A DNA stretch of 64,000 bases from Bosea sp. RAC05. Its GTDB lineage: Bacteria; Pseudomonadota; Alphaproteobacteria; Rhizobiales; Beijerinckiaceae. The translations under genes were made by a program, and so were the position numbers. A model generated the notes under the pieces. It saw nothing but the letters and a program-made list of their open reading frames with translations, searched no databases and was not told where the DNA came from. Below are positions 16,339-25,143 of the stretch, piece by piece. The stretch's first letter is position 1. The number at the start of each line of letters is the position of its first letter. Location of the stretch: contig NZ_CP016464.1 of the NCBI RefSeq assembly GCF_001713455.1, forward strand, positions 929,501 through 993,500, read 5' to 3'.

Positions 16339-17374
16339 GGGCGAAACGACGGGGACCGGGGGCATCTGGCATGGCGGCGATCTCGGCCGGGCGCGGGCGC
16401 TGTTTCCGGAAGCGCCCGAGCCCTGGATCGATCTCTCCACCGGGATCAACCCGATCCCCTATCCGCTTCCGGCGCTGCCGTTAAGCCTCTGGCAGCGCCT
16501 GCCCGCCGCCGATGACGAGGCGGCGCTGCTGGCGGCGGCGCGAAACGCCTATCGCGTGCCGGCCAAGGCAGGGATCGTCGCCGCGCCCGGCACGCAGATC
16601 CTGATCGATCTCCTGCCGCGGGTCGTCCCGGATCTGGTGGGGGCCGGACCCGTCGCCGTGCTGGGCCCGACCTATGCCGAGCATGCGCTCGCCTGGCGGA
16701 AGATGGGCGCCACGGTCGTCGAGGCGGACACGCCGGCGCAGGCAGACGACGCCGCGACGGTGGTGGTGGTGAACCCCAACAACCCGGATGGGCGCCTGCT
16801 GTCGGGCTCGGAGCTTGCCGCGCTCGCGGCGCGCTGTGCCGCCCGCGGCGGGCTGCTGGTCGTCGACGAGGCCTTCTGCGACTTCACGCCCGGGGCGAGC
16901 CTGGTCCCGACCCTGCCGCCTGCGACGCTGGTGCTGCGCTCCTTCGGCAAGACCTATGGTTTGGCCGGTGTCCGGCTCGGCTTCGCCATTGGCGAGGCGC
17001 ATCGGGTCTCGGCGCTGCGCGACGCGATGGGCCCCTGGGCCGTGGCCGGTCCCGCACTCGCAATCGGCGCGCAGGCGCTCGCCGATGCCGAGTGGCGGGC
17101 GCAGGCCGGCGCCGCGCGCGCCGCCGACGCCGCGAGGCTCGATGCGCTGCTGGCTCTGCTGGGCGAGGTCATCGGTGGCACCGCCCTGTTTCGGCTGCTG
17201 TCGACGCCCGCGGCGCCGGCGCTCTTCGCCCATCTCGGCGCCCACGGGCTCTATGTACGCCGCTTCCAGGCCGATCCGACCCGGCTGCGCTTCGGCCTGC
17301 CCGGCGATGCGCTGGCCTGGGCGCGGTTGGAAGCGGCGCTGGCGTCCTTCGCCCCGCCTTCGCGGGCATCGTAA
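16337..17374 (+). CDS. cobC: Threonine-phosphate decarboxylase-type aminotransferase (CobC)
   Basis: PLP-dependent enzyme of the histidinol-phosphate-aminotransferase fold that makes (R)-1-amino-2-propanol phosphate, the linker used by CbiB. It has 345 residues from ATG 16337-16339. WIDLSTGINPIPYPLP near the N-terminus is a family signature. VVVVNPNNPDGR binds the cofactor phosphate region, VVDEAFCDF holds the PLP-pyridine Asp, and SFGKTYGLAGVRLGF holds the Schiff-base lysine. An in-frame GTG at 16310 is possible but would overlap cbiB more. Head-to-head start overlap with cbiB couples the two linker genes. Confidence 0.92.
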   Translation: MGETTGTGGIWHGGDLGRARALFPEAPEPWIDLSTGINPIPYPLPALPLSLWQRLPAADDEAALLAAARNAYRVPAKAGIVAAPGTQILIDLLPRVVPDLVGAGPVAVLGPTYAEHALAWRKMGATVVEADTPAQADDAATVVVVNPNNPDGRLLSGSELAALAARCAARGGLLVVDEAFCDFTPGASLVPTLPPATLVLRSFGKTYGLAGVRLGFAIGEAHRVSALRDAMGPWAVAGPALAIGAQALADAEWRAQAGAARAADAARLDALLALLGEVIGGTALFRLLSTPAAPALFAHLGAHGLYVRRFQADPTRLRFGLPGDALAWARLEAALASFAPPSRAS

Positions 17375-17469
17375 AGCCCGCATGCGTCGCGCGCCGGGAC
17401 AGATCCGAAGCCGCTCGCTAGTTTGATCGCCGAACCTGCCCGAATACGCCTCGCCCCAAGGAACGCACC

Positions 17470-18441
17470 ATGCCCGCCCTGCCGCCTGCCAGCGACCTGA
17501 CCATCTGTTTCGCCCATGCCGCCTACCAGTTGCAGGCCGAGTTCGCGACGCGCGGGCATGCCGCCAAAAGCTTCGAGGTCCGCTCGCTCGATGAGCTGAA
17601 GGCGCGGGCGCCGGAGGCCGATGTCGTGGTGGTGTCGGGTCTCTGGCGCAACGAGCTGATCGCGTCCTGCCCGAAGCTGCGCTTCGTCCAGTCGGTCAGC
17701 GCCGGCACGGACCAGTACGACAAGGCCGCTTTTGCGGCGGCCGGCATCCGGCTTGCGAGCGCCCAGGGAGCCAATGAGCGCGCGGTCTCGGAGCACGCCA
17801 TGGCGCTGATCCTCGGCCTGACCCGCCAGATCCACCTCGCCCGCGACAACCAGACCGCCGCGACCTGGCGCCCGATGATCGGCGATCGCGCCCGGCGCGA
17901 GGACGAACTCGGCGGCAAGACGCTGGTGATCGTGGGCTTGGGCCGCATCGGCCTGCGGCTGGCGACGCTGGCCGCCGCCTTCGGCCTTCGCGTCATCGGC
18001 GTGCGCCGCAGCCCCGAGCCGCATGCCGACATCGAGGCGATCGTGCGGCCCGACCAGCTCCACGAGGTGCTGGCTCAGGCCGACATCGTCGCGCTGACCT
18101 GCCCGCTGACGCCGGAAACCGAGAACCTCATCGACGCTGCGGCACTCGCCGCGATGAAGCCGACCGCGCTGCTGATCAATGTCGCGCGCGGCAAGGTCGT
18201 CGATGAGAAGGCTTTGGTCGCGGCGCTGTCGGAAGGGCGCATCGCCGGCGCCGGGCTCGACACCTTCGTCGAGGAGCCGCTGGCCGCGGCCTCACCGCTC
18301 TGGGCGATGAAGAACGTCATCGTCACGCCCCACAGCGCCGGCGAAACCCGCGCCTACGAGACCAATGTGGTCGATCTGCTGGTCGACAACCTCGCCCGGC
18401 TCGGACGCGGCGAGACGACCTTGCGCAATCAGGTGGTTTAG
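17470..18441 (+). CDS. D-isomer-specific 2-hydroxyacid dehydrogenase family protein
   Basis: NAD(P)-dependent oxidoreductase of 323 residues. The nucleotide-binding loop VGLGRIG is at residues 155-161. The catalytic triad of the family is visible as Arg240 (NVARGK), Glu269 (VEEP) and His288 (TPHSAG). The substrate cannot be fixed; glyoxylate/hydroxypyruvate reductase-like or phosphoglycerate-like members share this layout. It lies alone, 95 bp after cobC, and is followed by a repeat that can act as a terminator. Confidence 0.88.
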   Translation: MPALPPASDLTICFAHAAYQLQAEFATRGHAAKSFEVRSLDELKARAPEADVVVVSGLWRNELIASCPKLRFVQSVSAGTDQYDKAAFAAAGIRLASAQGANERAVSEHAMALILGLTRQIHLARDNQTAATWRPMIGDRARREDELGGKTLVIVGLGRIGLRLATLAAAFGLRVIGVRRSPEPHADIEAIVRPDQLHEVLAQADIVALTCPLTPETENLIDAAALAAMKPTALLINVARGKVVDEKALVAALSEGRIAGAGLDTFVEEPLAAASPLWAMKNVIVTPHSAGETRAYETNVVDLLVDNLARLGRGETTLRNQVV

Positions 18442-18466
18442 GCTCTTCCCGATCGACCAAATGCGC

Positions 18467-18572
18467 CGTCATCCTGGGCGGCCGCAGGCCGACCGGGATC
18501 CATCATAGGGCAGGGCGGCGCCCGATGATGGATCCCGGCCTGCGCTGCTTCGCAGCTTGTCCAGGATGACGG
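18467..18572. repeat. Palindromic repeat family B, copy 1
   Basis: A 106 bp element with ends CGTCATCCTGGGCGG and GTCCAGGATGACGG. Internal inverted blocks are GACCGGGATCCATCAT and ATGATGGATCCCGGCC. It sits between the convergent dehydrogenase and membrane-protein genes, 25 bp after the dehydrogenase stop. A second copy with the same plan is at 19223. Confidence 0.85.
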
Positions 18573-18598
18573 CGTGTTTCGTTGAAGATCGATAAAGC

Positions 18599-19120
18599 CT
18601 ACGCTCGCAACCCGCGCCACCAAGCCCGCGCCGCGTCGCGGGCCCGCCGCGCGAAGGCGTAAGCCGCGCTGCTGCGGACCCAGTCGAGCGCGCGGCGCCG
18701 CAGCCGGTCGAGCAGCGTCATCAGCCAATGCAGCCAGCGATAGGTCAGGAGCTTCTCGCGCCCAGCATGATAGATCCGCTCGACCAGCAGGAAGCTGACG
18801 AGATGGGCGAAGGCGAAGACGACGAGCCCGGTCCGAAACCGGCCATCGGCCATCATCACCAGCCCGAGCAGCTTCAGCGGCTCGGCGATCGCGAAGGGCA
18901 CCGCCAGCAGCGCCAGGATCGCCAGCCGCGACTGACGCGCGATCACGGCCTCCGCTCGCGCCACGATCCGCAGTGACGCCACCCAGTCGACCAGCGGCCG
19001 GTAGAGCGGCCGGGCGATCTCGTCGAACACGATGACGACGGTCAGCACCGCGCGCAGGATGGCGAAGAGGAGGCGGGCGAGGGGGCCGCGTGTCTCGTCC
19101 CGGGTCGGCGGCTGCGTCAT
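18599..19120 (-). CDS. Hypothetical membrane protein
   Basis: I do not recognise the family. The product has 173 residues from ATG 19118-19120 (MTQPPTRDETRG). It has hydrophobic segments at about residues 17-35, 65-85 and 90-110, and an arginine/alanine-rich, tryptophan-bearing C-terminal third (RWLHWLMTLLDRLRRRALDW). By this pattern it is an inner-membrane protein with two to four helices and a basic cytoplasmic tail. A start at 19162 would add 14 residues. It is flanked on both sides by family B repeats. Confidence 0.65.
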   Translation of the reverse strand: MTQPPTRDETRGPLARLLFAILRAVLTVVIVFDEIARPLYRPLVDWVASLRIVARAEAVIARQSRLAILALLAVPFAIAEPLKLLGLVMMADGRFRTGLVVFAFAHLVSFLLVERIYHAGREKLLTYRWLHWLMTLLDRLRRRALDWVRSSAAYAFARRARDAARAWWRGLRA

Positions 19121-19222
19121 CGATCGTCCCTGCCTCGCGCCCGGCCGCTCATCGGCTTGCATCGCGCCGACTCAATCCTCCGCGATCCCAGCAATTCTGA
19201 GACCTTTTGCCATAACACGCGC

Positions 19223-19332
19223 CGTCATTCCGGGCGCCGCGAAGCGGAGACCCGGAATCCATCGGAGGGCGCGACGGTGCTCTATGGTGGATTCCGGAGC
19301 TGCGCCGCTGCGCGGCTTGTCCGGAATGGCGG
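19223..19332. repeat. Palindromic repeat family B, copy 2
   Basis: A 110 bp element with ends CGTCATTCCGGGCGCCGCG and GCTTGTCCGGAATGGCGG and internal GACCCGGAATCCATCGG paired with GGTGGATTCCGGAGC. It has the same architecture as the copy at 18467, but the sequence between the conserved blocks differs. It lies between the upstream end of the membrane-protein gene and the 3' end of the GMC oxidoreductase. Confidence 0.85.
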
Positions 19333-19361
19333 TGGGGGTGGACGGCCGTGGCGCGCCCTTT

Positions 19362-21011
19362 TCACACCGCCTTCGCGTCCTCCAGCATCATCGCCGCGCC
19401 CTTCTCGGCGATCATCATCGTCGGGTTGGCGGTGTTGCCGGAGGTGATGGCGGGCATGACGGAGGCGTCGATGACGCGCAGGCCCGCCACGCCGCGCACC
19501 CGCAGCCGCTCGTCGAGCACGGCGCGGGCATCGTCCGGACGGCCCATCTTCGCGGTGCCGACCGGGTGGAAGATCGTGGTGCCGAGCCGGGCCGAGGCGT
19601 CGAGCAAATCCTCGTCGCTCGTCGCCGCCGGGCCCGGCAGATGCTCCTGCGGCCGGAACCGCGCCAGCGGCGCCTGCCCGACGATGCGGCGCGTCAGCTT
19701 CATCGCGTCGATCGCGACCTGCCGGTCGGCCTGCGTGTCGAGATAGTTCGGCGAGATCGCGGGCGCGTCCTCGGCGTGCGGCGTCGCGATATGGACATGG
19801 CCGCGGCTGGTCGGGCGCAGATTGCAGACGCTGGCGGTGAAGGCGTCGAAGGGATGCAGGCCCGAGCCCCAGGAATCCAGCGAGAGCGGCTGGAAATGAT
19901 ACTGCAGATTGGCGGTTGCGTGCTCGGGCGAGGATTTGGCGAAGGCGCCGACCTGCGAGGGCGCCATCGTCAGCGGCCCGCTGCGCATCGCCGCATATTG
20001 CAGCGCCATCAGCGGCCGGCGCCAGATCTTGGCGTAGTCGCTGTTGAGGGTGCGCACGCCCTCGACCTTGTAGACGGGGCGGATCTGGAGATGGTCCTGC
20101 AGGTTCTCGCCGACGCCGGGCAGGTCCGCTACCGTCGCGATGCCCAGGCCCTGCAGCCGCGCCCCGTCGCCGATACCCGATCGTTCGAGCAGCGCCGGCG
20201 AGCCGATCGCGCCGGCCGAGAGCACGACCTCGCCCGAGACCTCGGCCCGCAGCTTCTCGCCGCCATGGCTGAACTCGATCGCCGTCGCGCGGCCGTCCTC
20301 GATGACAACGCGCTCGACGAGCACCTTGATCTCCAGCCGCAGATTGTCCTCCCGGGCGTCGAGCACCGGCCGCAGGAAGGCGTTGAAGGCGCTCAGCCGG
20401 CGCCCGCGCCGCTGGTTGACCTGGAAATAGGAGGAGCCCTCGTTGTCGCCGGTGTTGAAGTCGTCGATCTTGGCGATGCCGGCCTCGGCCGCCGCCTCGC
20501 GGATGGCGTCTAGGATGGCCCAGCGCACGCGCGGATGCTCGACCCGCCATTCTCCGCCGCTGCGGTGGACCCCGCTCTCGCCCGGGCCGATATGGTCCTC
20601 GTGCTTGAGGAAATAGGGCAGCACGTCGTCCCAGCCCCAGCCGGAGAGCCCGAGCTGGCGCCAGCCATCGTAGTCGGCGGCCTGGCCGCGCATATAGACC
20701 ATGGCGTTGATCGCCGAGGAGCCGCCGACGACCTTGCCGCGCGGATAGGCCAGCGACCGGCCGCCCAGGCCCGGCTGGGCCTCCGTCTTGAACAGCCAGT
20801 CGGCGCGCGGATTGCCGATGGCGAAGAGATAGCCGACCGGAATGTGGAACCAGATCCAGTCGTCGCGCCCGCCGGCCTCCAGCACCAGCACCCGCGTCTT
20901 GCGGTTGCGCGACAGCCGGTTGGCGACGACGCAGCCGGCCGAGCCCGCGCCGATCACGACATAGTCGAAGCGGCCGATGCAGCGGCGGTCGGTCTCGGCG
21001 GCGTCGGCCAT
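19362..21011 (-). CDS. GMC-family FAD oxidoreductase (choline dehydrogenase-like)
   Basis: Flavoprotein of 549 residues that oxidises an alcohol substrate. The N-terminal FAD loop VVIGAGSAGCVVANRLS starts at about residue 19. GMC signature 1 is in GGSSAINAMVYMRGQAADYD, and signature 2 is SAGAIGSPALLERSGIG. The C-terminal FHPVGTAKMG and SGNTANPTMMIAEKGA carry the active-site His and Asn positions. Substrate is unknown; BetA-like alcohol dehydrogenases share this layout. The ATG at 21009-21011 has no gene upstream for 239 bp, so a promoter there may serve it and the divergent eutB. Confidence 0.92.
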   Translation of the reverse strand: MADAAETDRRCIGRFDYVVIGAGSAGCVVANRLSRNRKTRVLVLEAGGRDDWIWFHIPVGYLFAIGNPRADWLFKTEAQPGLGGRSLAYPRGKVVGGSSAINAMVYMRGQAADYDGWRQLGLSGWGWDDVLPYFLKHEDHIGPGESGVHRSGGEWRVEHPRVRWAILDAIREAAAEAGIAKIDDFNTGDNEGSSYFQVNQRRGRRLSAFNAFLRPVLDAREDNLRLEIKVLVERVVIEDGRATAIEFSHGGEKLRAEVSGEVVLSAGAIGSPALLERSGIGDGARLQGLGIATVADLPGVGENLQDHLQIRPVYKVEGVRTLNSDYAKIWRRPLMALQYAAMRSGPLTMAPSQVGAFAKSSPEHATANLQYHFQPLSLDSWGSGLHPFDAFTASVCNLRPTSRGHVHIATPHAEDAPAISPNYLDTQADRQVAIDAMKLTRRIVGQAPLARFRPQEHLPGPAATSDEDLLDASARLGTTIFHPVGTAKMGRPDDARAVLDERLRVRGVAGLRVIDASVMPAITSGNTANPTMMIAEKGAAMMLEDAKAV

Positions 21012-21250
21012 GGCGTTCCCTCGATGCGACGGCGGGTACCGCCCGCTCTGCGGCAACGGATAAGCGGCGCGGCCAGTGGCGGCAATGGCGCTAAAGTACG
21101 AACGGCCTGTGCACGGGCCCTCACCTGCGCGGCGATCCGGACTGGCGGCCCAGGGGCGAGCGGGAGCGCCGGCCCGCCGCTTGCTAGGGCCGCCCCAAGC
21201 GGCTGATATGGCGGTACGGTGCCTGCGCCGTTCGCTTGGGGAGAGTGTCG

Positions 21251-22639
21251 ATGGGTTATCGCGTCGCGATCGGCACGCGCAGCTATCTCTTCAGCGATCT
21301 GAAGGAGCTGATGGCGAAGGCGACGCCGCCGCGCTCGGGCGACCGGCTCGCTGGCCTCGCGGCCGAGTCGATGGAAGAGATGATGGCGGCCAGGATGGCG
21401 CTCGCCGATCTGCCGCTGCGCACCTTCCTGCACGAGGCGCTGATCCCCTATGAGACCGACGAGGTCACCCGGCTGATCGTCGATCGTCACGATGCGGCGG
21501 CCTTCGCTCCCGTGGCCTCGCTGACCGTCGGCGCCTTCCGCGACTGGCTCTGCTCGGACGCCGCGACCACGGAGGTCCTCGCCAAACTTGGACCGGGCAT
21601 CACGCCGGAGATGGCAGCCGCGGTCTCCAAGCTGATGCGCAACCAGGACCTGATCCTCGTCGCCCGCAAATGCCACGTCGTGACACGCTTCCGCAACACG
21701 CTCGGCCTGCCCGGGCGGATGGCGGTGCGCATCCAGCCCAACCACCCGACCGACGATGCCGCCGGCATCCTCGCCTCGACCATCGACGGCCTGAGTTATG
21801 GCTGCGGCGACGCGGTCATCGGCATCAACCCGGCCTCCGACAGCACAGCCCGAATCGGCGAACTCCTGCGCCTGCTCGACGGCGTCATCGCCCGCTTCGA
21901 CATCCCCACCCAGGCCTGCATCCTGACCCATGTCACCTCCTCGATCGCACTCATCGAGCAGGGGGCCCCGGTCGATCTCGTCTTCCAGTCTGTCGCGGGC
22001 ACGCAGGCCGCCAACGCCTCCTTCGGCGTCACGCTGGCGCTGCTGCAGGAGGGGCTGGAGGCCGGCCGCTCGCAGAAGCGCGGAACGGTCGGCGACAACG
22101 TCATGTATTTCGAGACCGGGCAGGGCGCGGCGCTTTCGGCCAACGCCCATCACGGCGTCGACCAGCAGACGCTCGAGGCGCGCGCCTATGCGGTCGCGCG
22201 GGCCTACCAGCCGTTGCTGGTCAACACGGTGGTCGGCTTCATCGGCCCGGAATATCTCTATGACGGCAAGCAGATCATCCGCGCCGGGTTGGAGGACCAT
22301 TTCTGCGGCAAGCTGATGGGCGTGCCGATGGGCTGCGACATCTGCTACACCAACCATGCCGAGGCCGATCAGGACGACATGGACACGCTGCTGACCCTGT
22401 TGGGCACGGCCGGCGTCAACTTCATCATGGGCGTGCCCGGCGCCGACGACGTGATGCTGAACTACCAGTCGACCTCCTTCCACGACCAACTCTACATCCG
22501 CGAGGTGCTCGGCCTGAAGCGCGCCCCGGAATTCGAGGACTGGCTGCTGCGCATGGACATTACCGACGCAGCTGGAATGCTCAGCGCTGGTCAGGGTGGG
22601 CCCGCGCTGCTCGCAGCGATGCAGGACCGCGCGGCGTGA
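21251..22639 (+). CDS. eutB: Ethanolamine ammonia-lyase large subunit EutB
   Basis: Catalytic subunit of the adenosylcobalamin-dependent enzyme that turns ethanolamine into acetaldehyde and ammonia. It has 462 residues from ATG 21251, with GGAGAG upstream. RMAVRIQPNHPTDDA, SYGCGDAVIGINPASDS, VFQSVAGTQAANASFGV and LMGVPMGCDICYTNHAEAD are characteristic EutB blocks of the TIM-barrel that holds ethanolamine. The stop overlaps the eutC GTG. No eutA reactivase or microcompartment genes are in the window. Proximity to the cobalamin operon fits its cofactor need. Confidence 0.96.
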   Translation: MGYRVAIGTRSYLFSDLKELMAKATPPRSGDRLAGLAAESMEEMMAARMALADLPLRTFLHEALIPYETDEVTRLIVDRHDAAAFAPVASLTVGAFRDWLCSDAATTEVLAKLGPGITPEMAAAVSKLMRNQDLILVARKCHVVTRFRNTLGLPGRMAVRIQPNHPTDDAAGILASTIDGLSYGCGDAVIGINPASDSTARIGELLRLLDGVIARFDIPTQACILTHVTSSIALIEQGAPVDLVFQSVAGTQAANASFGVTLALLQEGLEAGRSQKRGTVGDNVMYFETGQGAALSANAHHGVDQQTLEARAYAVARAYQPLLVNTVVGFIGPEYLYDGKQIIRAGLEDHFCGKLMGVPMGCDICYTNHAEADQDDMDTLLTLLGTAGVNFIMGVPGADDVMLNYQSTSFHDQLYIREVLGLKRAPEFEDWLLRMDITDAAGMLSAGQGGPALLAAMQDRAA

Positions 22640-23430
22640 GCGGGCCCGAGAAGCCGCCAGCGGCCCCCGGCCGCTTCGCCGATCTCGCGCGGCTGACCCC
22701 TGCCCGCATCGCGCTCGGCCGGTCGGGCGCCTCGCTGCCGACAAGCGAGCTGCTGCGCTTCGGCCTCGCCCATGCCCAGGCGCGCGATGCGGTGCACGCG
22801 CCCTTCCGCCCCAACGAGGTCGCCGCTGCGCTCGCCGGGCTCGGCATCGAGACGCTGGCCGTCGAAAGCGCGGCCCGCTCGCGTGAGGATTATCTGCGCC
22901 GGCCGGATTGGGGGCGCAGCCTGTCGCCGGAGAGTCTGGCCGCATTGCAGGCGCGGCGTGGCCGCTTCGACCTCGCCATCGTCGTCGCCGACGGCCTGTC
23001 CTCCACCGCCGTTCACCAGAACGCCGCGCCGCTGGTCGAGGCGCTGCTGCCGCACCTTGGGCGCCAGACGCTGACGCTGGCGCCTGTCGTCATCGCCTCT
23101 CAGGCGCGTGTGGCACTGGGGGATGCGGCGGGCCAGGCGCTGGGCGCGCAGATGGTTCTCGTGCTGATTGGCGAGCGGCCCGGCCTGTCCTCGCCGGATT
23201 CGCTCGGCGCCTATCTCACCTTCGCGCCGCGGACGGGGATGACCGACGAGGCGCGCAACTGCATCTCCAACATCCGTCCCGGCGGACTGGGTTTCGCCGA
23301 GGCGGCGTTCAGGCTCGCCTGGCTGATCGATCAGGGCTTCCGCCGCTCGCTGACCGGCGTCGGGCTCAAGGACGAGAGCGACGCGGCGCTGGAGGCGGGC
23401 GCGGCCGCCGGTCTGATCCCGAAGGGCTGA
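22636..23430 (+). CDS. eutC: Ethanolamine ammonia-lyase small subunit EutC
   Basis: Small subunit that helps form the adenosylcobalamin site of the lyase. It has 264 residues from the GTG at 22636, which overlaps the eutB TGA (GTGA). Family blocks are LTPARIALGRSGASLPT near residue 20, FDLAIVVADGLSSTAVHQNA near residue 112, LIGERPGLSSPDSLGAYLT, and RNCISNIRPGGLGF. The gene ends 7 bp before the convergent DUF924 gene. Confidence 0.95.
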   Translation: MSGPEKPPAAPGRFADLARLTPARIALGRSGASLPTSELLRFGLAHAQARDAVHAPFRPNEVAAALAGLGIETLAVESAARSREDYLRRPDWGRSLSPESLAALQARRGRFDLAIVVADGLSSTAVHQNAAPLVEALLPHLGRQTLTLAPVVIASQARVALGDAAGQALGAQMVLVLIGERPGLSSPDSLGAYLTFAPRTGMTDEARNCISNIRPGGLGFAEAAFRLAWLIDQGFRRSLTGVGLKDESDAALEAGAAAGLIPKG

Positions 23431-23436
23431 CCGCCC

Positions 23437-24012
23437 TCAGCCCGCGAAGCCGCCCTCCGCCAGGAAGGCCGCCTCCTCTGGCGTCGTCTCCCGCCCGAGC
23501 AGGGCGTTGCGATGCGGGAAGCGCCCGAAGCGGCGGATCACCGCGCGGTGGCCTTCGGCATGCTCCGCCGCATCGCCACCGAGCGGCGCGCTGAGTGCCA
23601 CCGAGAGATCCTGGTCCGCCAGATCCTCGGAATGGCAGAAGGGCAGGTGCAGGAACAGCCGCAACTCCGGCTCGGTCGCCGCGCCATGGCCGCGTGCCTG
23701 CGCCACCCGCGCGAAATGTCGGGCCAGCGGGTCGGTGGCGTACATATGCGCCGTGCCGCGGAAGCTGTTGCGCGGGAACTGGTCGAGCAGGATCGCCAGC
23801 GCCAGGCTGCCCGCCGCGGTGCCCGCCCAGTCGTCCAGCTCCCTCCGCGCCGCCGCGAAATGCAAGCCAAGGAAGCGCTCGCGGAACAAGCCGTCGAACG
23901 CCGCGTCCTTCCTGAACCAGCGCTCGGCCCCGGCATCGCGCCAGAAATCGATGACGGACTGGGCCGTGTCGCCGGTTTCGCGACGAGGCTTGCCCGGGAG
24001 GTCCTGCTGCAT
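23437..24012 (-). CDS. DUF924 family protein
   Basis: A 191-residue soluble protein. VIDFWRDAGAERWFRKDAAFD, a central ALAILLDQFPRNSFRGTAHM and LPFCHSEDLADQ are hallmark blocks of DUF924, an all-helical TPR-like family of unknown function. RFPHRNALLGRETTPEEAAFL near the C-terminus is also typical. The ATG at 24010-24012 places these motifs normally. No functional link to the eut genes or to the AraC gene is visible beyond position. Confidence 0.85.
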   Translation of the reverse strand: MQQDLPGKPRRETGDTAQSVIDFWRDAGAERWFRKDAAFDGLFRERFLGLHFAAARRELDDWAGTAAGSLALAILLDQFPRNSFRGTAHMYATDPLARHFARVAQARGHGAATEPELRLFLHLPFCHSEDLADQDLSVALSAPLGGDAAEHAEGHRAVIRRFGRFPHRNALLGRETTPEEAAFLAEGGFAG

Positions 24013-24129
24013 GGTCGCTGTTCTCCTTGTCCGGTCCTGCGGCACGGCCGACCCGTGTCCCGTCGGTGGCAGGCGTACGCTGCGCCGAGGGGGCTTGCTA
24101 ACCAAAGGTCAGCACCGTCATCTAGGGCC

Positions 24130-25143
24130 GTGACGACGATACAGCCGCCACGACCCGCTGACCCGCCGACGGCCGAGGACTCTCCCGGCGGGTCTGCCCA
24201 TGTCTTCGTCAGCCGCGATATCGCCGAGACCCAGGCCTGGCTCAACGCTCTCCTGCGCCGCGATCTCAGGCTGGAGCCGCTCAGCGGCGACGGCTTCGCG
24301 GCCAGGCTGTCGGCACAGTCGCTGGCGGGCGCCCACATCATCCGGGCCGAATATCCCGCCGGGATGCGGCTGAAACACGGCGATGCCAGGGACGATCTGA
24401 CCATCCGCATCGTCGCCGACGGGGGAAGCCTGTTTTCGGCGGGCCGGCAGACTCTCGCCGCCGTGCCGGGACGCGGCCTCGTGCTCAACACCGGCCTCTG
24501 CGAATCGGCTGAGTACGGGCGTGGCAGCGTGCACACGACCTTCACCCTGCCGGGCGAGGAGGTTGCCCGCATCCTCCAGGCCGCCTTCGAGCGGCCTGCG
24601 CCCGGGCAACTGGATATTGCCGGCACCTTCGATGTGGCGGCCCCCGAGGGCGCGACGATCGTTGCGATGATGAGCGCGATCGAGTCGGGCCTCTCCGGCG
24701 ACGCCCCGCTGGCGTCGGCGCCGCAGGCGGCGAGGCTGCTGCGCGATGCGCTGGTCATGCTGGTCCTGGCGCGCTTCCCGCACCGCTACGCCTCCTGGTT
24801 CGAGAGGACGGCGGCCCCGGCGCCCTGGCAGATCCGGCGGGCGGTCGCCTTCATCGACGCGCACAGGGACGGGCCGCTCACCGTCCAGGAGGTCGCCGAC
24901 GCGGTCGGCATCGGCCTGCGCTCGCTGCAGGAAGGCTTCCGCAAGCACAAGCAGATCTCGCCGCACGACTACATCAAACAGGTGCGCCTGGCCGCGGTGC
25001 GCGCCGCACTGCTCGAGCCCGGCTGCACGCGCTCGATCGAGGCGATCGCCCGGCACTGGGGCTTCGTCAATCGCGGTCACTTCGCCCTCGATTATCGCAA
25101 CGCCTTCGGCGAGCAGCCCTCCCAGACCCGCCGCCGCCGCTGA
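24130..25143 (+). CDS. AraC-family transcriptional regulator
   Basis: A 337-residue regulator. The first two thirds resemble the AraC-binding-like N-terminal domain found in FeaR/OruR-type proteins (HVFVSRDIAETQAWLNAL at the start). The C-terminal about 100 residues are two helix-turn-helix motifs (LTVQEVADAVGIGLRSLQEGF, then IEAIARHWGFVNRGHFALDY). The GTG at 24130 is the first plausible start after the divergent DUF924 gene; the next in-frame ATG would cut into the domain. Its target is unknown; the neighbouring eut genes or DUF924 are possibilities. Confidence 0.85.
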   Translation: MTTIQPPRPADPPTAEDSPGGSAHVFVSRDIAETQAWLNALLRRDLRLEPLSGDGFAARLSAQSLAGAHIIRAEYPAGMRLKHGDARDDLTIRIVADGGSLFSAGRQTLAAVPGRGLVLNTGLCESAEYGRGSVHTTFTLPGEEVARILQAAFERPAPGQLDIAGTFDVAAPEGATIVAMMSAIESGLSGDAPLASAPQAARLLRDALVMLVLARFPHRYASWFERTAAPAPWQIRRAVAFIDAHRDGPLTVQEVADAVGIGLRSLQEGFRKHKQISPHDYIKQVRLAAVRAALLEPGCTRSIEAIARHWGFVNRGHFALDYRNAFGEQPSQTRRRR

